From: Nephrocerus scutellatus
Lineage: Eukaryota > Arthropoda > Insecta > Diptera > Pipunculidae
Direction: 5' to 3'
NCBI GenBank assembly: GCA_947095585.1
Contig: OX352763.1
Location: forward strand, 115,051,908-115,115,907
DNA length: 64,000 nucleotides
Both the position numbers and the translations under genes were made by a program. The notes under the pieces are model-generated. The model was not told the origin of the DNA. It did not search any database and saw only the letters and a list, made by a program, of their open reading frames with translations. Positions 34,075 to 45,422 of the stretch are shown here, in pieces. Each line of letters opens with the position of its first letter. Position 1 is the first letter of the stretch.

Positions 34075-34400
34075 CCCGTGTGTTTGTGGGTTTGTTTGTG
34101 ATGGATTCTTGCGATCAATTTTTAACCCACTTCCTACAGCCCGATTTTATTGAAATTTGGCACACATGTGTATTTCCGGAGACAACACTTTCTATTAAAT
34201 TTTGAAGCCCCTCGGGCTGTGGGTTCGGGGGGCTCCCCTACACATTACACATGTGTGTCTTCGATGGAAAACACTTTTTGTAAAAATTTGGAGCGATCGG
34301 CCCCTTGGGGACCCCAATATACAATTTTTAAATATCGCTATATCGCATCAGATCACGGCAAAGTCTGAGCTCTGTGCTTTGTGAGCAGCGCTGTTCGCTG
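34075..34400 (-). repeat. Dispersed non-coding repeat, copy 4 (inverted)
   Basis: Reverse complement of the repeat at 38385-38650: ttttaacccacttc, attttattgaaatttggcac, acatgtgtatttccgg and acaacactttctattaaa in order. A second partial block follows (ggaaaacactttttgtaaaa). It sits between two RTE-like segments, so it probably inserted into or between them. Confidence 0.6.
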
Positions 34401-34489
34401 CCGCTGCGTCATTTGGTGTGTGTGTGTGTGTATCTCCGATTAGAGAATTTACAAGAAAAATTTTAATTTTTATGGGTTGTTTTTTTGTC

Positions 34490-35310
34490 TTTGCAGTATG
34501 TACAACGCGGTGTATATTCCGTCATACCTCGGACTCTTTGGTAGAACTTCCGCGCCTGGGGCGGTCCTTGCTCTCTGCCCTGTTCTAGTTCACGGAAGAG
34601 ATTCTTCTCCCAGGCTCATCCTCTCCTCCCATACTATTCTTTCATTAATTGCTTGGTGTATTGCGGGGCCTCCTATTTTAATCAGTGCCGCTGGAATCCA
34701 TTCTGATCCCGGGGCCTTATTATTTTTGAGCCTATTTATCGCTCTGCTATTTTCGTCTATGCTTGGTGGCGGCAGCATAGTATGACTTTCGGTCATTGGT
34801 GGAGCCTCCAATTCCTCAGTTAGCTGGCCATTTAGCAACTCACGAAAGTGCTTCTATCATCGGTCTACCTAAGATGCCTTAAAGATACTCTCTTTGTCTT
34901 TACAGTAAATGCAACGATGTATATTGCGTCTTGCCGTGGACTCTTTGGTATAACTTTTGCGCCTGGTGCTCTCCTTGCTCTCCGTACTTTTCTAGTTCCC
35001 GGACGAGATTCTTCTCACAGGATGCTTTCTTTCGCCGGTGAACTGTCTTTTCATATCTTCTGAGCTCTTATTAATAATCTTCGCGTGCCAGCCTTCTAAA
35101 AGATTGTTGTATAGCTCGGTACGCAACATTCTTACTTTCAGTCGCTAGCTTACATTCGGCATCGAACCAGTTGTTCCGATCTCTACGACTACTGCCTAAG
35201 ATGGAGTCAGCAGTATTAATGACAGTATTCTTAAGGCGTGTCCATTTCTCTTCTACACCCGATATCTCAGCCCCAGGACTTACTCTCCCTGCATTTAGGG
35301 CGAGTCCTTT
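34490..35310 (-). pseudogene. RTE-like LINE linker region, partly duplicated
   Basis: Minus strand: the 82-codon ORF at 34590-34838 reads PPSIDENSRAINRLKNNKAP, then IPAALIKIGGPAIHQAINE. Further upstream (35,060-35,310) frame-shifted sequence matches the segment between endonuclease and RT (VEEKWTRLKNTVINTADSIL, WFDAECKLATESKN). Bases 34,640-34,860 repeat 33,790-34,000, and 34,490-34,620 resemble 34,900-35,040, so at least two overlapping copies are jumbled here. Confidence 0.65.
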
Positions 35311-37229
35311 TTAAACTTCACTTAACTAAAATGACGCATCTAAGTAATCGTTGACAAAGTTTCTTAACGAAGCCGTTTAGTTTTGGGCTTCATCGATAAG
35401 AATCATTTTACGACGAAAATCGGTATTGTTTTGGCAAATGCTTAGGCCCTATTAGAACGTCGCAGCTGATAATAGTTTGGCTTCAGTTCTTGTGTCAAAA
35501 TGATCTTACAGGTCACAACGCCATGCCACAAACTGGTCAGAGACAAGCCCAATGCCCTAAATTGACACGGAATCGACAAATTTTGGACCTTAGTTATATT
35601 CGTGCCGCACTCCTTACATGAAGCGTGTATCTTTCCATGATTATATGGCAATTATAGACGAAACAATGAATCTTAAAAAACACAGGTACGAATAGTATCA
35701 TTAGAGTGTGCTCAGGACTTCTTGTTATTGGACCTAGGATGAAATAGCCTGCAACTAATTACCATACAACAAAGTGCCAAGTGCCAGCCACGTGAATATA
35801 CTTTTTATCGCTCACTTTGGCGGAAATCGTTCTTCAAATACTTTCTTTAAGTCTTGTTATGAAGTTCCTTGCCAAGTTTGGGCTTTTTTGCATCTCAAAA
35901 GTCATTATTTGTTGACCTTTTGCTCGGTACCTGAAAAGTACAAGCATTGTCTTTCACTTCTACTTCAAAAGCATTTGCAAAGTTTCTGTTGAATGGTCAT
36001 AGATAGGTGCCCTTTACCACAGTGAGTTGGTAACTTTTTCTTTGGTCGCTATTAATAGATGATGATGCCTTTGCCACATCTGTGCAATTGATTTCCGTTT
36101 CTAAGTTATTTCAGTGTTGTCCTATTATCAACACATTTATATAATGTTACGAAAATATACAATAAAATGCTAACACCCACCGCATAACAGATTTCTTTCC
36201 ACTATCCATTTATTCGCATATTCATATGTACGAGTATATTGTAAGAGCGGAATGGGTAAGTAACCCACGTCTGCTCCCAAAACAACAAAGTAAAAGCCGC
36301 CTCGGTTTCCCTATTTTACATTTTTTCTACACCCATACATATACATGAACGCACTCTTAAAATGTCGCCGGCAAATAGGGTTAAGTGGTTTGCATGTTAT
36401 ATGTTATATGACGTTGTGTCCTTGTTGCCACAAAATTTTGGCCCCATTTGGCACATTTTTTAAAAAAATAACACAAATAAATATTTGTCTTGGTTGTGTG
36501 TGTGAGTGGTGGTGTGATTTTTTTTTTCATACTTCGTGTACTCGTTTTGCATTTGTTTGCACTTCAAGAATAATATTTATGTTAGAGACGACAGCAATAA
36601 TGTCAAGATCTTTGAAGCAAGATACGGTTCAAGAGTTTAAGAAGGATACAATTATCTCATTTTTATAAGTAACTCAGAGATAAATTTGATGTGCATGTAG
36701 ATACTGTAATTTTTTTTCGTCACGAGATGCGTGATTAATCGAAAGTTTTGAAAGTCATAAAATGAATCATAAATCAGATTAATGTTTATAGGCAAATAGA
36801 GTTTCATGATTTCCATGACAATGATTTTGAAAAGATTTTTACCTTTATGGATATGGATTTGTATCGTTAATGGATATCTACTGAGTTGGAAACTAATTGG
36901 GAACCATTAACATTAGCAATATGTGTCATTAATAATATTCTTTGACAGGAATTGGAACGAATGACTGTGATTTTAGCAAACTTCCGCAATAAATGCCAGA
37001 TCATGTTGTTGGAATCGAAGAAGTTGAGAACATGAATATTTGTTTTACCAAAAAAGGAATTGTAATTGGAGTTAGAGGCTTAAAATGTATTTGAAATCTG
37101 GTTATTTAATCGCAAATTTTTGTTTTCGTTTATTTTTGTGTTAACAACCAGATAAGCCAGGTTGTTAAGTGAAACTCTACGCTCCTTGTTTTTAAAAACT
37201 TTTATTTAACTTGACTTTGTCTGTCTGTC
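35311..37229. other. No recognised gene
   Basis: About 1.9 kb inside the putative first fne intron. ORFs up to 107 codons show no motif. Confidence 0.4.
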
Positions 37230-38035
37230 TGTTGGTTTAATCGACTTTTTTTGTAGCTTTTTTTTAAGAGATGAAATTTTGTGAGTAGCTCAGTGTTATG
37301 CCATGCCATTTCTGAGATATCACGTGTAATTTGTGTCGCGAGTCGAGTGTGGCGCGTGTGATGCGTGGAATGTTGCTTAGTCTTTGATATAATCCCCATA
37401 TTTTTTTCACCATCTTTCACACGTGCACGGTTAAATTCTGTGAATAGCTTAGCCTCGTAGGGCATTTAAGAGATCCTGCGTGTGAGTCGTGTCGCGAGTA
37501 GCGTATGGCGCGTGTGATGCGTGGAAATTGGGTTAATCTTTGATAGAATCCCCATGTTTTTTAACCATCTTTTACATGTCCTAGAGAATTTAAATTTTGG
37601 GAATAGCTTAGCCTCGTAGGGCGTAGGGTAGACCTATTTGCGGCCCTTTTTTAACGACCTTTCACACGACATAGAGATCTGAATTTTTGTGCGAAGCTCA
37701 GTGTTATGTGCCACTTCTGAGATCCCGCATCATGTCGTGAATAATGTGATACGTGGAATATTTGTTAATATTGGAAATAGAACCCACCTTTTTTTGTTAA
37801 CTATCTTCTCCATGTCCTAGAATGTTGAAATGTGTTGACACGTGCTGAGAGCAGCGTGTAGCGCATGTGATGCGTGGAAATTGGGTTAATATTTTAAATA
37901 TGCCCCTATCGCGTAGACTTGTTTGAGGTCTTTTTAAACCACCTTTCATACGACCTAGAGAGCTGAAATTTTGCAAGCAGATAAGTATCAGTATGCGTGT
38001 GACGCGTGTGGCGTCTGTGGATGCATACATAAAAG
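37230..38035. repeat. acgcgt-type tandem array, inverted copy
   Basis: Reverse complement of the 23.3-24.1 kb array. Markers such as gagctgaaattttg, with preceding accacctttcatacgacct, recur near 37,271, 37,431, 37,586, 37,676, 37,823 and 37,963 (spacing about 90-160 bp), along with gcgtgtgatgcgtgga. Strongly diverged between units. Confidence 0.7.
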
Positions 38036-38384
38036 TTTGGACTCGAAAACGCAGTTTTTTTACATTTTCTTATTTTTCCTTTTAAGTAAAAATGAGATTA
38101 TAAAAATGGAATCCCATTGCGTTCATAGCAAATTTAACACAAGTACAGTGTGAAATAGTTTTACAGCTTGGGAATGGGGATTTACACCAAAGAGTATGTA
38201 AGGTGGAATACGACCTAATTTTTAAGCATTGATGATTCTTAAAGACATTTTTCTTGTAAGTTCTATAATAACCTAAAGTATACTGAATTCCACTATAAAC
38301 GCTGAAAAAACACATGCGAAGCACTACGTGCTTTGTGGTTTAAAAAAAACAACCCCAAATCGTAAAGCAGGGCAGCATACGGCA

Positions 38385-38650
38385 CACAACACAGAGCACA
38401 TAGTCATTATAGTATGGCAAGATATAATGCGGCTATATGGCATGATTAAAAAAAATTAATATGGCAGCCACCAGACCCCGGGTCCCGATCAATAACAAAT
38501 CTTAATAGAAAGTGTTGTCACTGGAAATACAAATTTGTGCAAAGTTTCAATAAAATCGAGCTTTGGGAAGTGGGTTAAAAATGATCGCAATATTCCACCA
38601 CCGAACGAACAAACGACAGGATCATGCCGACGCGAAGTTAGATAATTTAA
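38385..38650 (+). repeat. Dispersed non-coding repeat, copy 2
   Basis: Contains gtcattatagtatggcaag, a block like gcggctatatggc, agaaagtgttgtcactgga, gtttcaataaaatcgagctt, gtgggttaaaaatgatcgca and the end cgacgcgaagttag. Related to 6060, 42405 and inverted 34075. Confidence 0.7.
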
Positions 38651-39059
38651 AAGAAACACATCTCCATGAATTAACAGAAGGGACCTTAGAAAATGTGCCA
38701 CAAGTATTATACAAATAACCAATCAATTGGGTAAAACATTCAACGTCCGACAACTTTACAAAGCCGGCAAAACCAAATGTCCCACAACTCCAGATTTCAT
38801 CTTCGATCCATCTGTGAATTAGACCTGTAGGGTTCAGTGCCGGAACTAGACTAGTCTATATGGCCAAGTATTGCTACCTGACCATTTCAATGCTCCCAGT
38901 TGACAAAAACCAGTATGAATTCAGAAAAAAATAAAAGGTCTAAAAAAACTACTGAGTGAAGTTAAGGTTCCATTTTAGGGCCGATGTTATTCATCATAGC
39001 ATTACCAAAAAATACTCCATCCGTGAATTAGATTCATGTAAACATGACTGCCCTTCGCA
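38651..39059. other. No recognised gene
   Basis: About 400 bp, possibly LINE-derived: short fragments read like inter-domain LINE protein but cannot be assigned. Confidence 0.3.
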
Positions 39060-39500
39060 ACGACGGGACCAGAAGCCACCACGGTCAAGCGATAAGAAGA
39101 AGGAAGAGTAAGTCCTGGGGCTGTGATGCCGAGAGTAATAGACACAGTTAAAAAAAACGTCATGAGTACTGCTGACTCCATCTTAGACAGTCGTTGTAAG
39201 GGGTGAGGTGACTATATTGATAAGGAAAGTAAAGTAGTGACTGAACGTAAGACTGTTACGTTTCGAGTAATGCACTCTTATAGAGCACGGGCATTCAAAG
39301 AAGAATATGAAGAGGTCAAAAGATATAAACAAATATTTCACCAGCCAAATGAAGAAGCCTCAAAGAAAAATCTTATCCGTGAACTTTAACAGTATAGAGA
39401 GCGAGGACCTTAAAGGCGGACGACCGAATAATCCGTGGTAAGACGCATTATACACCGCGCGGTGCACAAACTGCAAAAACAAAGAAGAGTCTCAGAGAGA
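39060..39500 (+). pseudogene. RTE-like LINE linker remnant
   Basis: Plus-strand, heavily frame-shifted reading resembles the segment between endonuclease and RT of the RTE-like family (SWGCDAE, ILDS-like repeats, and a basic SLREI-ERWEHHF end). No domain is intact. Confidence 0.45.
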
Positions 39501-39749
39501 TTTAGGAGCGATGGGAACATCATTTTCATTGGATTTTTTTTTGCCAGCTAACCCGAGGAAATTGTTACATTATGAATTCAAAAGAATAAGTTATCGTGCA
39601 ACTTTTTAATACTAGGAATATGTCAATAACAAGCGACCACTGGAACACTGAAACGTGAAGCAAAGATAGGAATTCTCGGAATCGCTAAAACTCATCAACG
39701 CCTATGTCAGATGTACACGCTATCTTATCAGACAGCTTACATCTTCAAT

Positions 39750-39857
39750 CATCAACATTGTTTTTGGCTCTGTAACCAAAGTCCGGTCCCGGCCTCCCGC
39801 AAAAATCTCACCACCGGACCCGATTTTGAACCGTTGTCACCCAATTTGGCAACAAAT
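39750..39857 (-). mobile_element. ~108-bp RTE-like 3' stub with 11-bp target-site duplication
   Basis: Minus-strand 3' terminal copy flanked by perfect direct repeats acatcttcaat (39739-39749 and 39858-39868). It ends at the same internal point as other stubs. Confidence 0.85.
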
Positions 39858-39868
39858 ACATCTTCAAT

Positions 39869-41649
39869 AAGTTCCCAGAAAGAGTTTTTTACTTAACCTA
39901 AAGGAATTTATAGTTCCATGCGCTAAAGGCGACATACGATTGATAATATGCACCTTTTCTTAAGGATAACTAAACGTGTGTTGTAATTCCAAACAACATA
40001 ATACCAGTATAGACAGTTTATATAAAGGATTTTGTTTTTAATCGGATTAGCTGCATTGCAGTCAAGCAATTGACCGTATTAACGTATTAAACGTTTAACC
40101 GAAAAAACCGCAAATCACTAGCTTACACTTCCCATACATTTGCCCTAAGTACTCGTATACAAGTACAAGCATCAGCAGGCGATTTCGAAGCAGTAATCTA
40201 ATTAGCTGATAGGCGCAGCAGCAGCAATAAAAAACAATCGCCAAATAAGATCCGTACGCTCGATTATTTATGATTATTTAGCTGTCAACATATATTACAA
40301 ACCATTAATTTCTACCTATTCCGAAACAGGGTACAAATAGGTATGCCAAATCGACACCATTACAAACGAAAACAATTCATCCCTGCTAATAGTATGAGCG
40401 GGAATCCAATTCGCTCAGCTTCCAGCTCATTTCCTTGTGATTTATTTTATTGCACAGCATGGGGGGGGGAATCTCTAAGGATGAAATTAACGCACGACAA
40501 TACGATCAGATGGGAATTGAGCAGCTGACCGATCGATAGTGCCAACCGGCCTGGCTGGCCAACCCATCAAAAGGACATCAACCTCAACTGCTAGCTGCAT
40601 TAACACGTATCTAAGCTGAATAGAAGAGCAGATGTTTGGATATTTGCTTTACTGTGCACGAGAACGTTAGAAATTGTTGGTCACCGCTGCACGCAACCAA
40701 AGGCATAATTACGAACGCTAAAGACACCTATCTACATATACATATGTATAATTATATAATTCATTCTCACATATTATAGATTGGTGATAAGAAAAACTCA
40801 CTCGACGTATCTGTGAAATATGGCTGGGTGTGCAACTGCAATCCGAATATAGGTTTATGACGATGTAAACCACAAAACAAGTGTAATTATACGATGCGTT
40901 GATAATTCCCTGCTTTTAAATGCGGGCTGTACGTTTTTTATTCCTGCGTCCTGCCCAAAAAATAAACATTGGAAATACCAACGGCATAGACCGACTGACG
41001 TTCCTGTGTCCTGTGTGTGTGCACATCAAGAGTTGAGGACAGATGTTTTTTTGTTTCCTTCTCTGTATGTTTCTCTTCCTTGGAATTGTGGGACAATACT
41101 CGTGTGTCGTGTCGTATCGTATCCATTCCCACCTTTCTTTGTTTTGTTCCTGTTGGTTTATGTTTTGCTGCTTTTGTTGTTGTTTTTAAAAACTCCTTCT
41201 TTGTTTACTCGGCTGTGTGCGATGCGGAATGCATTTCCGTGGTATTCGTTAAAAGTATCTGTGAGTTAGGTCGCCTCTTGTTGCGCTGCATCACTGCACA
41301 CACACACAGACTGCACTACTGAACTCTCCTCGTTCGTGTCAGATATCAATCGTGAACTTTGTTTCCTTTTTTTTTTTTTTTTTTTTTTTTGATTATGAAG
41401 TGAACACGATCGGATATTCACCTTTTACATCATCCCTGCAATACTTGACACATCAATGATGTACTCGTACTATATCATAACTCGAGTGCGCATAAAAAGA
41501 ATTACCAGAATAAAGGATAACAACCACCATACACAAGAGTGGGAACAATAATCTGAGCTTATAATTGTTTACAATTTCTAATAAATAGAAGGCAGTATCT
41601 CATAAGATTGGCAGCATTTTGGAACCATTTTTTTAGCAGTGTGGGCAGA
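39869..41649. other. No recognised gene
   Basis: About 1.8 kb. Overlapping 87- and 101-codon ORFs at 41006-41322 are hydrophobic and Phe/Val-rich without a family match. A T-tract lies at about 41,367-41,391. Confidence 0.4.
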
Positions 41650-42345
41650 GCTGGATATGTGCAGCCAAAACAAAAGCCCTAATACTTCTTACACCCGCTC
41701 TCGATTCAACATTGCTGGACAGTTAGTTAGTCGAAAAAGTTGACAACTTTCTATACCTACGAAGTGTGGCTCGGCTGAACGCAGTGGCAACGAACTGGAT
41801 GTGTGCAGCAAAATCGGGAAAGCAAGCGCTGTGTTCGGAATGCTATCGAAAGTCTGCAGAAGCAATGTTTTCAGCTTAAGAACTAAGCTTCGACTGCTCC
41901 GCTCCAACCTCGAATCAGTACTGTTGTATGGGTGCAGTACTTGAAAGGTGGATACCACTACCACGCGCAAGCTGCAATTTTTCTCTTATGGCCCAATCCT
42001 GAGGATCTTCTGTCCCAATCATATATCCAATGACGAACTTCATTGAAGAACGGGCCAAGAACCTATAGACGTTATTGTGCGAAGGAGAAAGTAGCAGTTG
42101 ATTGGACACACACTGCGACGCGACGACAACTCTATTGGGAAATATGCCATGCAGTGGAACCCGTTCACCCAGGCAGGTAAAACAGCGGGACGCCCTAGGT
42201 GGACGTGGCGCAGGAGAGTCGAGGAGGAAGCAGGATCCTTGGGAATGCGTTGAAGGCACCTCAAACGCGTTGCAGAAAACAGAACAAGATGGCGCGTAGA
42301 CGTTGTTGACGCCCTATGCCCATCGATGGGTGAAAGAATTTAAGA
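41650..42345 (+). pseudogene. Second RTE-type LINE family, C-terminal fragment
   Basis: Plus strand in shifted frames: a SKIGKASAVFGMLSKVCRSN-type block (about 41,812-41,870), KLRLLRSNLESVLLYGCST (about 41,887-41,940), a WIGHTLRRDDNSIGKYAMQW block (about 42,095-42,160), GRPRWTWRRRVEEEAGSLGM, then TRWRVDVVDALCPSMGERI and a stop near 42,341. This is the thumb-to-C-terminus of an RTE-type LINE, distinct from the (ATG)n-tailed family. The RT core is absent. Confidence 0.65.
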
Positions 42346-42404
42346 AAAAGTAGAATGATTGTGATTAGTCAGACTGATGCCGTTATATGGAGTGATTGTT
42401 AATA

Positions 42405-42600
42405 ATTTTGTATGGTAGCCCCCCGACTACGGGGTCCGATCAATACCAAATTTTAACAGAAAGTGTTGTCACCGGAAATACACATGTGTGGGGAGTTTCA
42501 ATAAAATCGGGCTTTAAAAAGTGGGTTAAAAATTCATCGCAAGATTCCACCGCTGAACGAACGATAGAACGATGACGACGCGAAGGTAATATAGAGATTT
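42405..42600 (+). repeat. Dispersed non-coding repeat, copy 3
   Basis: Shares agaaagtgttgtcaccgga, aatacacatgtgtg, gtttcaataaaatcgggctt, gtgggttaaaaattcatcgc and the end gacgacgcgaaggta with the copy at 38385. Confidence 0.7.
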
Positions 42601-44879
42601 TAAAAAGGATTCAATCGACAAATCATTCCAATCGGAGTTTGTTTTGAAATCCAGTTTGAGAAGCCTGTTCGTATGGTAGTGATTGGAAATGTTGCTGAAG
42701 AAGTTACTTTTCTTCTACCTACCATTTGCAATATCACGTAATAGAACGAATTCAATTTAATATTTCTAATCACCCTGTTTCCCTTCGATGGATATTAGTT
42801 AGTTAAGTTCATACCAGATAACATTTAATGACATTCCAATGGCTTAGCAAAAAATCGAACCCAAGTTCAATGACTCCTGCTCTAAGCGATGATTCAAAAG
42901 GAATGGCAGCGGAAAGTCATTCATCGACATCAACATCAATATCTTTGTCTAAATTGCCTATAGTACTGTTGTTGTTGTCGATTTTTTATACATTTTTCCC
43001 CTCTGTCCCTTCTGCTTGTCACGAAGTACTCGATGGCATCCTCGCAATATTGAAATTGCTCTTGATTTTATTTGATGAGAGTCCTTCAAGCGTACACGAT
43101 ACTCTACAATGTGCAGCGTTCTAATACACCACATTTATATAATAGGGTATTCCGTATACCCTATATGCTAACTCGCCCTGCCTATCGAAGGGATGGGAAG
43201 GGAAGGCAAGTATTTGCAATCGCAATAATTGCAGTCGTTCTGAATGGCCGAAACAAACCCCACCTATGATTGTTCGATAGCGCATCCAGACTTGTACATT
43301 CAGATATCAGACGATGTCTGAGAGGGGCTTTAAATGCTTTGTCAGTCATGTAATTCCCGATGATTTATATCCAACAACAACAACATTCCTTTTCTACATT
43401 GACCGAAGCGGTCCTTCTGCGTCCTTTTGCATTGTTGTTGCTGATACAGTGTCTGATATCGCCCTTTACACGCCGCCCATCGGATAGCCGGGCAGGGCAC
43501 ACAGACCTAACAATTTGGCATGGCACACCGACGGCGTTCAAAGTCATAATCCAGACACATGCCAAAAAATAAAATTGACTCACATCCCTTCTCAATTTAA
43601 TTTTGATTTTTACAAAAGTTACACGGGGCAATCAATATCCGTGCATTCGTAAGCAGAATGCATTTAGAACATTGCTCTAAATATCACGTATACATCGTCG
43701 TCAGCATCATCATCGGGAGACATCACAGGAAGGAAGGAAATGCCTGTGCGGACCTTCAGGATTTATACGCGATGCTGTTTTCTATTTACCGAGACGAATG
43801 CGATTTTATTAAACTTCCTCTGGGCATTATGTTCTGTTTCTATCATTGAATGTCCTCACAATAATCCATCAGGAATGTTTCGAGAAAGGGTATATGCAAT
43901 GCCGCCTTGTTCGCTGTTTAATAACCGCCCAAAGGTTTCGTAGATATTAAACCTGATCTTTTCGTTTAGGGATGAGAAATCAGGACTCAGGACTGTGCAG
44001 TTCTCACATCGTTGCATCGTTCACATGATGCATGCTGCAACGTTTAATGTCATATATCCTTCCGGTAAAGATTTGATTTTTTTTTTCACATGTCCTTAAG
44101 AGCACTGCTAACTATTGAGGGGTTTTCGTTTGTTTTTTAGTCTCCTTTTTTGTGCTTTGTTTGATTTACATAATGCATGATACGCTCATGCTACTGCAGG
44201 AAGGCAAACGCGGATACCCTAAGGATATACCACATTTTTAATTATTAATTACAGGAACAACTCAAGGGATTGCGCGTATTTTTTGCTCGCATATATGATA
44301 TCCTTATACAATATTTGAGAAAGGCATTTTTGATTAATTTTTGTTCTGCCTTTTGTATTTACGCCATCGAGGATAGAAAATTTAATAATGTGCGGGAGTT
44401 TTGCTGTTTTGTTTGCTGGATGTATGGATGGACATGTGCATTGCATTGTTAGAACAATAAAGCCTCGAATTGGAGAGGGTTTGCTTTTCTGTGCAATTAA
44501 CTTTTAATGGAAAATTACCAAAAATTGCAGAATCCTTGAGAGGTCTCTTCATCACAAACATTACCATAGAGCGCTACGCAACTTGGGGTAAGCTTTGGCC
44601 TTCTTCAATACACTCCGTCTCGGGCAGTTCTCCTCTTTTCCATGACTTGTATTGTTTACGCGTCGCTTTTAAAATGTTTTCGACCAACTCACTTTCGACC
44701 ACCCTCTAGCTTTGCTGCAATCTGGCAGGTATAAAAAGTGTAATGCTCTTTTTTGTAAATTTTTTTGCGCACGCGTAAAGTGCTTTGCACCCTTATGGCA
44801 CAGTTTGGCACAGCGTTGGCGTTAAAGCAAACGAAGGGAAAAGAGGTGATGTCTGTGAGTTTGTATTTTAAAGTTTGCA
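42601..44879. other. No recognised gene
   Basis: About 2.3 kb of putative intron. A 98-codon ORF (42828-43124) with a hydrophobic segment is unassigned; others are shorter and overlap on both strands. Confidence 0.4.
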
Positions 44880-44980
44880 GATCGGTTTGCTATATGGCTG
44901 AAGAAGGAATCTCTGAACTTCACTGTACGTCCAAAAATGCATTTAATGGTAGACTGATGTGTATTAAGAGCACCATGAGT

Positions 44981-45089
44981 CATCATAATCATCATATTTG
45001 GCTCTACAACAGGTGTCCGGTTCTGGCATCCAGCAAAAAATCTCTCCATCGGTGCCGATTTCGGCCCGATGTCATCCAGTTTGGCATCC
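44981..45089 (-). mobile_element. ~109-bp RTE-like 3' stub nested in family A LINE
   Basis: Flanked by agagcaccatgagt (44967-44980) and agagtgccatgagt (45090-45103). The uninterrupted family A copy has a single related sequence at this point (near 25,283), which shows that this is a genuine target-site duplication. Confidence 0.9.
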
Positions 45090-45142
45090 AGAGTGCCATG
45101 AGTATTGCGGTTAAATTCAAGGAAAGGGGGCATGCAATTGGC

Positions 45143-45422
45143 CATGGCTCAGTGGAAATGCGCGTGGCTACTGGGCAGGAAGTTCGTGGTTCGAATCCCA
45201 GTTACACCAAAAGTATTTTTCACGGTGTCCCACCTCTCGCGAATGCGTGACAAACGTTCCGAGAGTAATAACTTGTCACGGAAAGCTTCTCAATTCGCCG
45301 TACGAAGCCGGCCTTAAATTGTAGGTCACTTCCATTTGTGTCCAAAAATATAAATGCGCAGCACAAATGGTCGCGAGAAGTTAGGCCTTGGACCGCAATG
45401 GTCTGTCGCGCCGAATATTATT
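45143..45422 (+). mobile_element. tRNA-derived SINE
   Basis: Contains an RNA polymerase III A box, TGGCTCAGTGG (45145-45155), and a perfect B box, GGTTCGAATCC (45188-45198), 43 bases apart as in a tRNA gene. The anticodon arm and acceptor stem do not fold into a functional tRNA. A tRNA-unrelated body of about 220 bp follows; its last ~95 bp match 28,356-28,452. The element is flanked by aattggc (45136-45142 and 45423-45429), and the host LINE reads through uninterrupted in the 25-kb copy. Confidence 0.85.

Noticed and set aside
41006..41322. Hydrophobic plus-strand ORFs (87 and 101 codons)
   Set aside because: Two overlapping frames with T-rich codon bias and no family; likely chance in T-rich DNA.
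45138..45210. Functional tRNA gene
   Set aside because: A and B boxes are good, but the acceptor and T stems do not pair properly, and the sequence is part of a SINE with target-site duplication.
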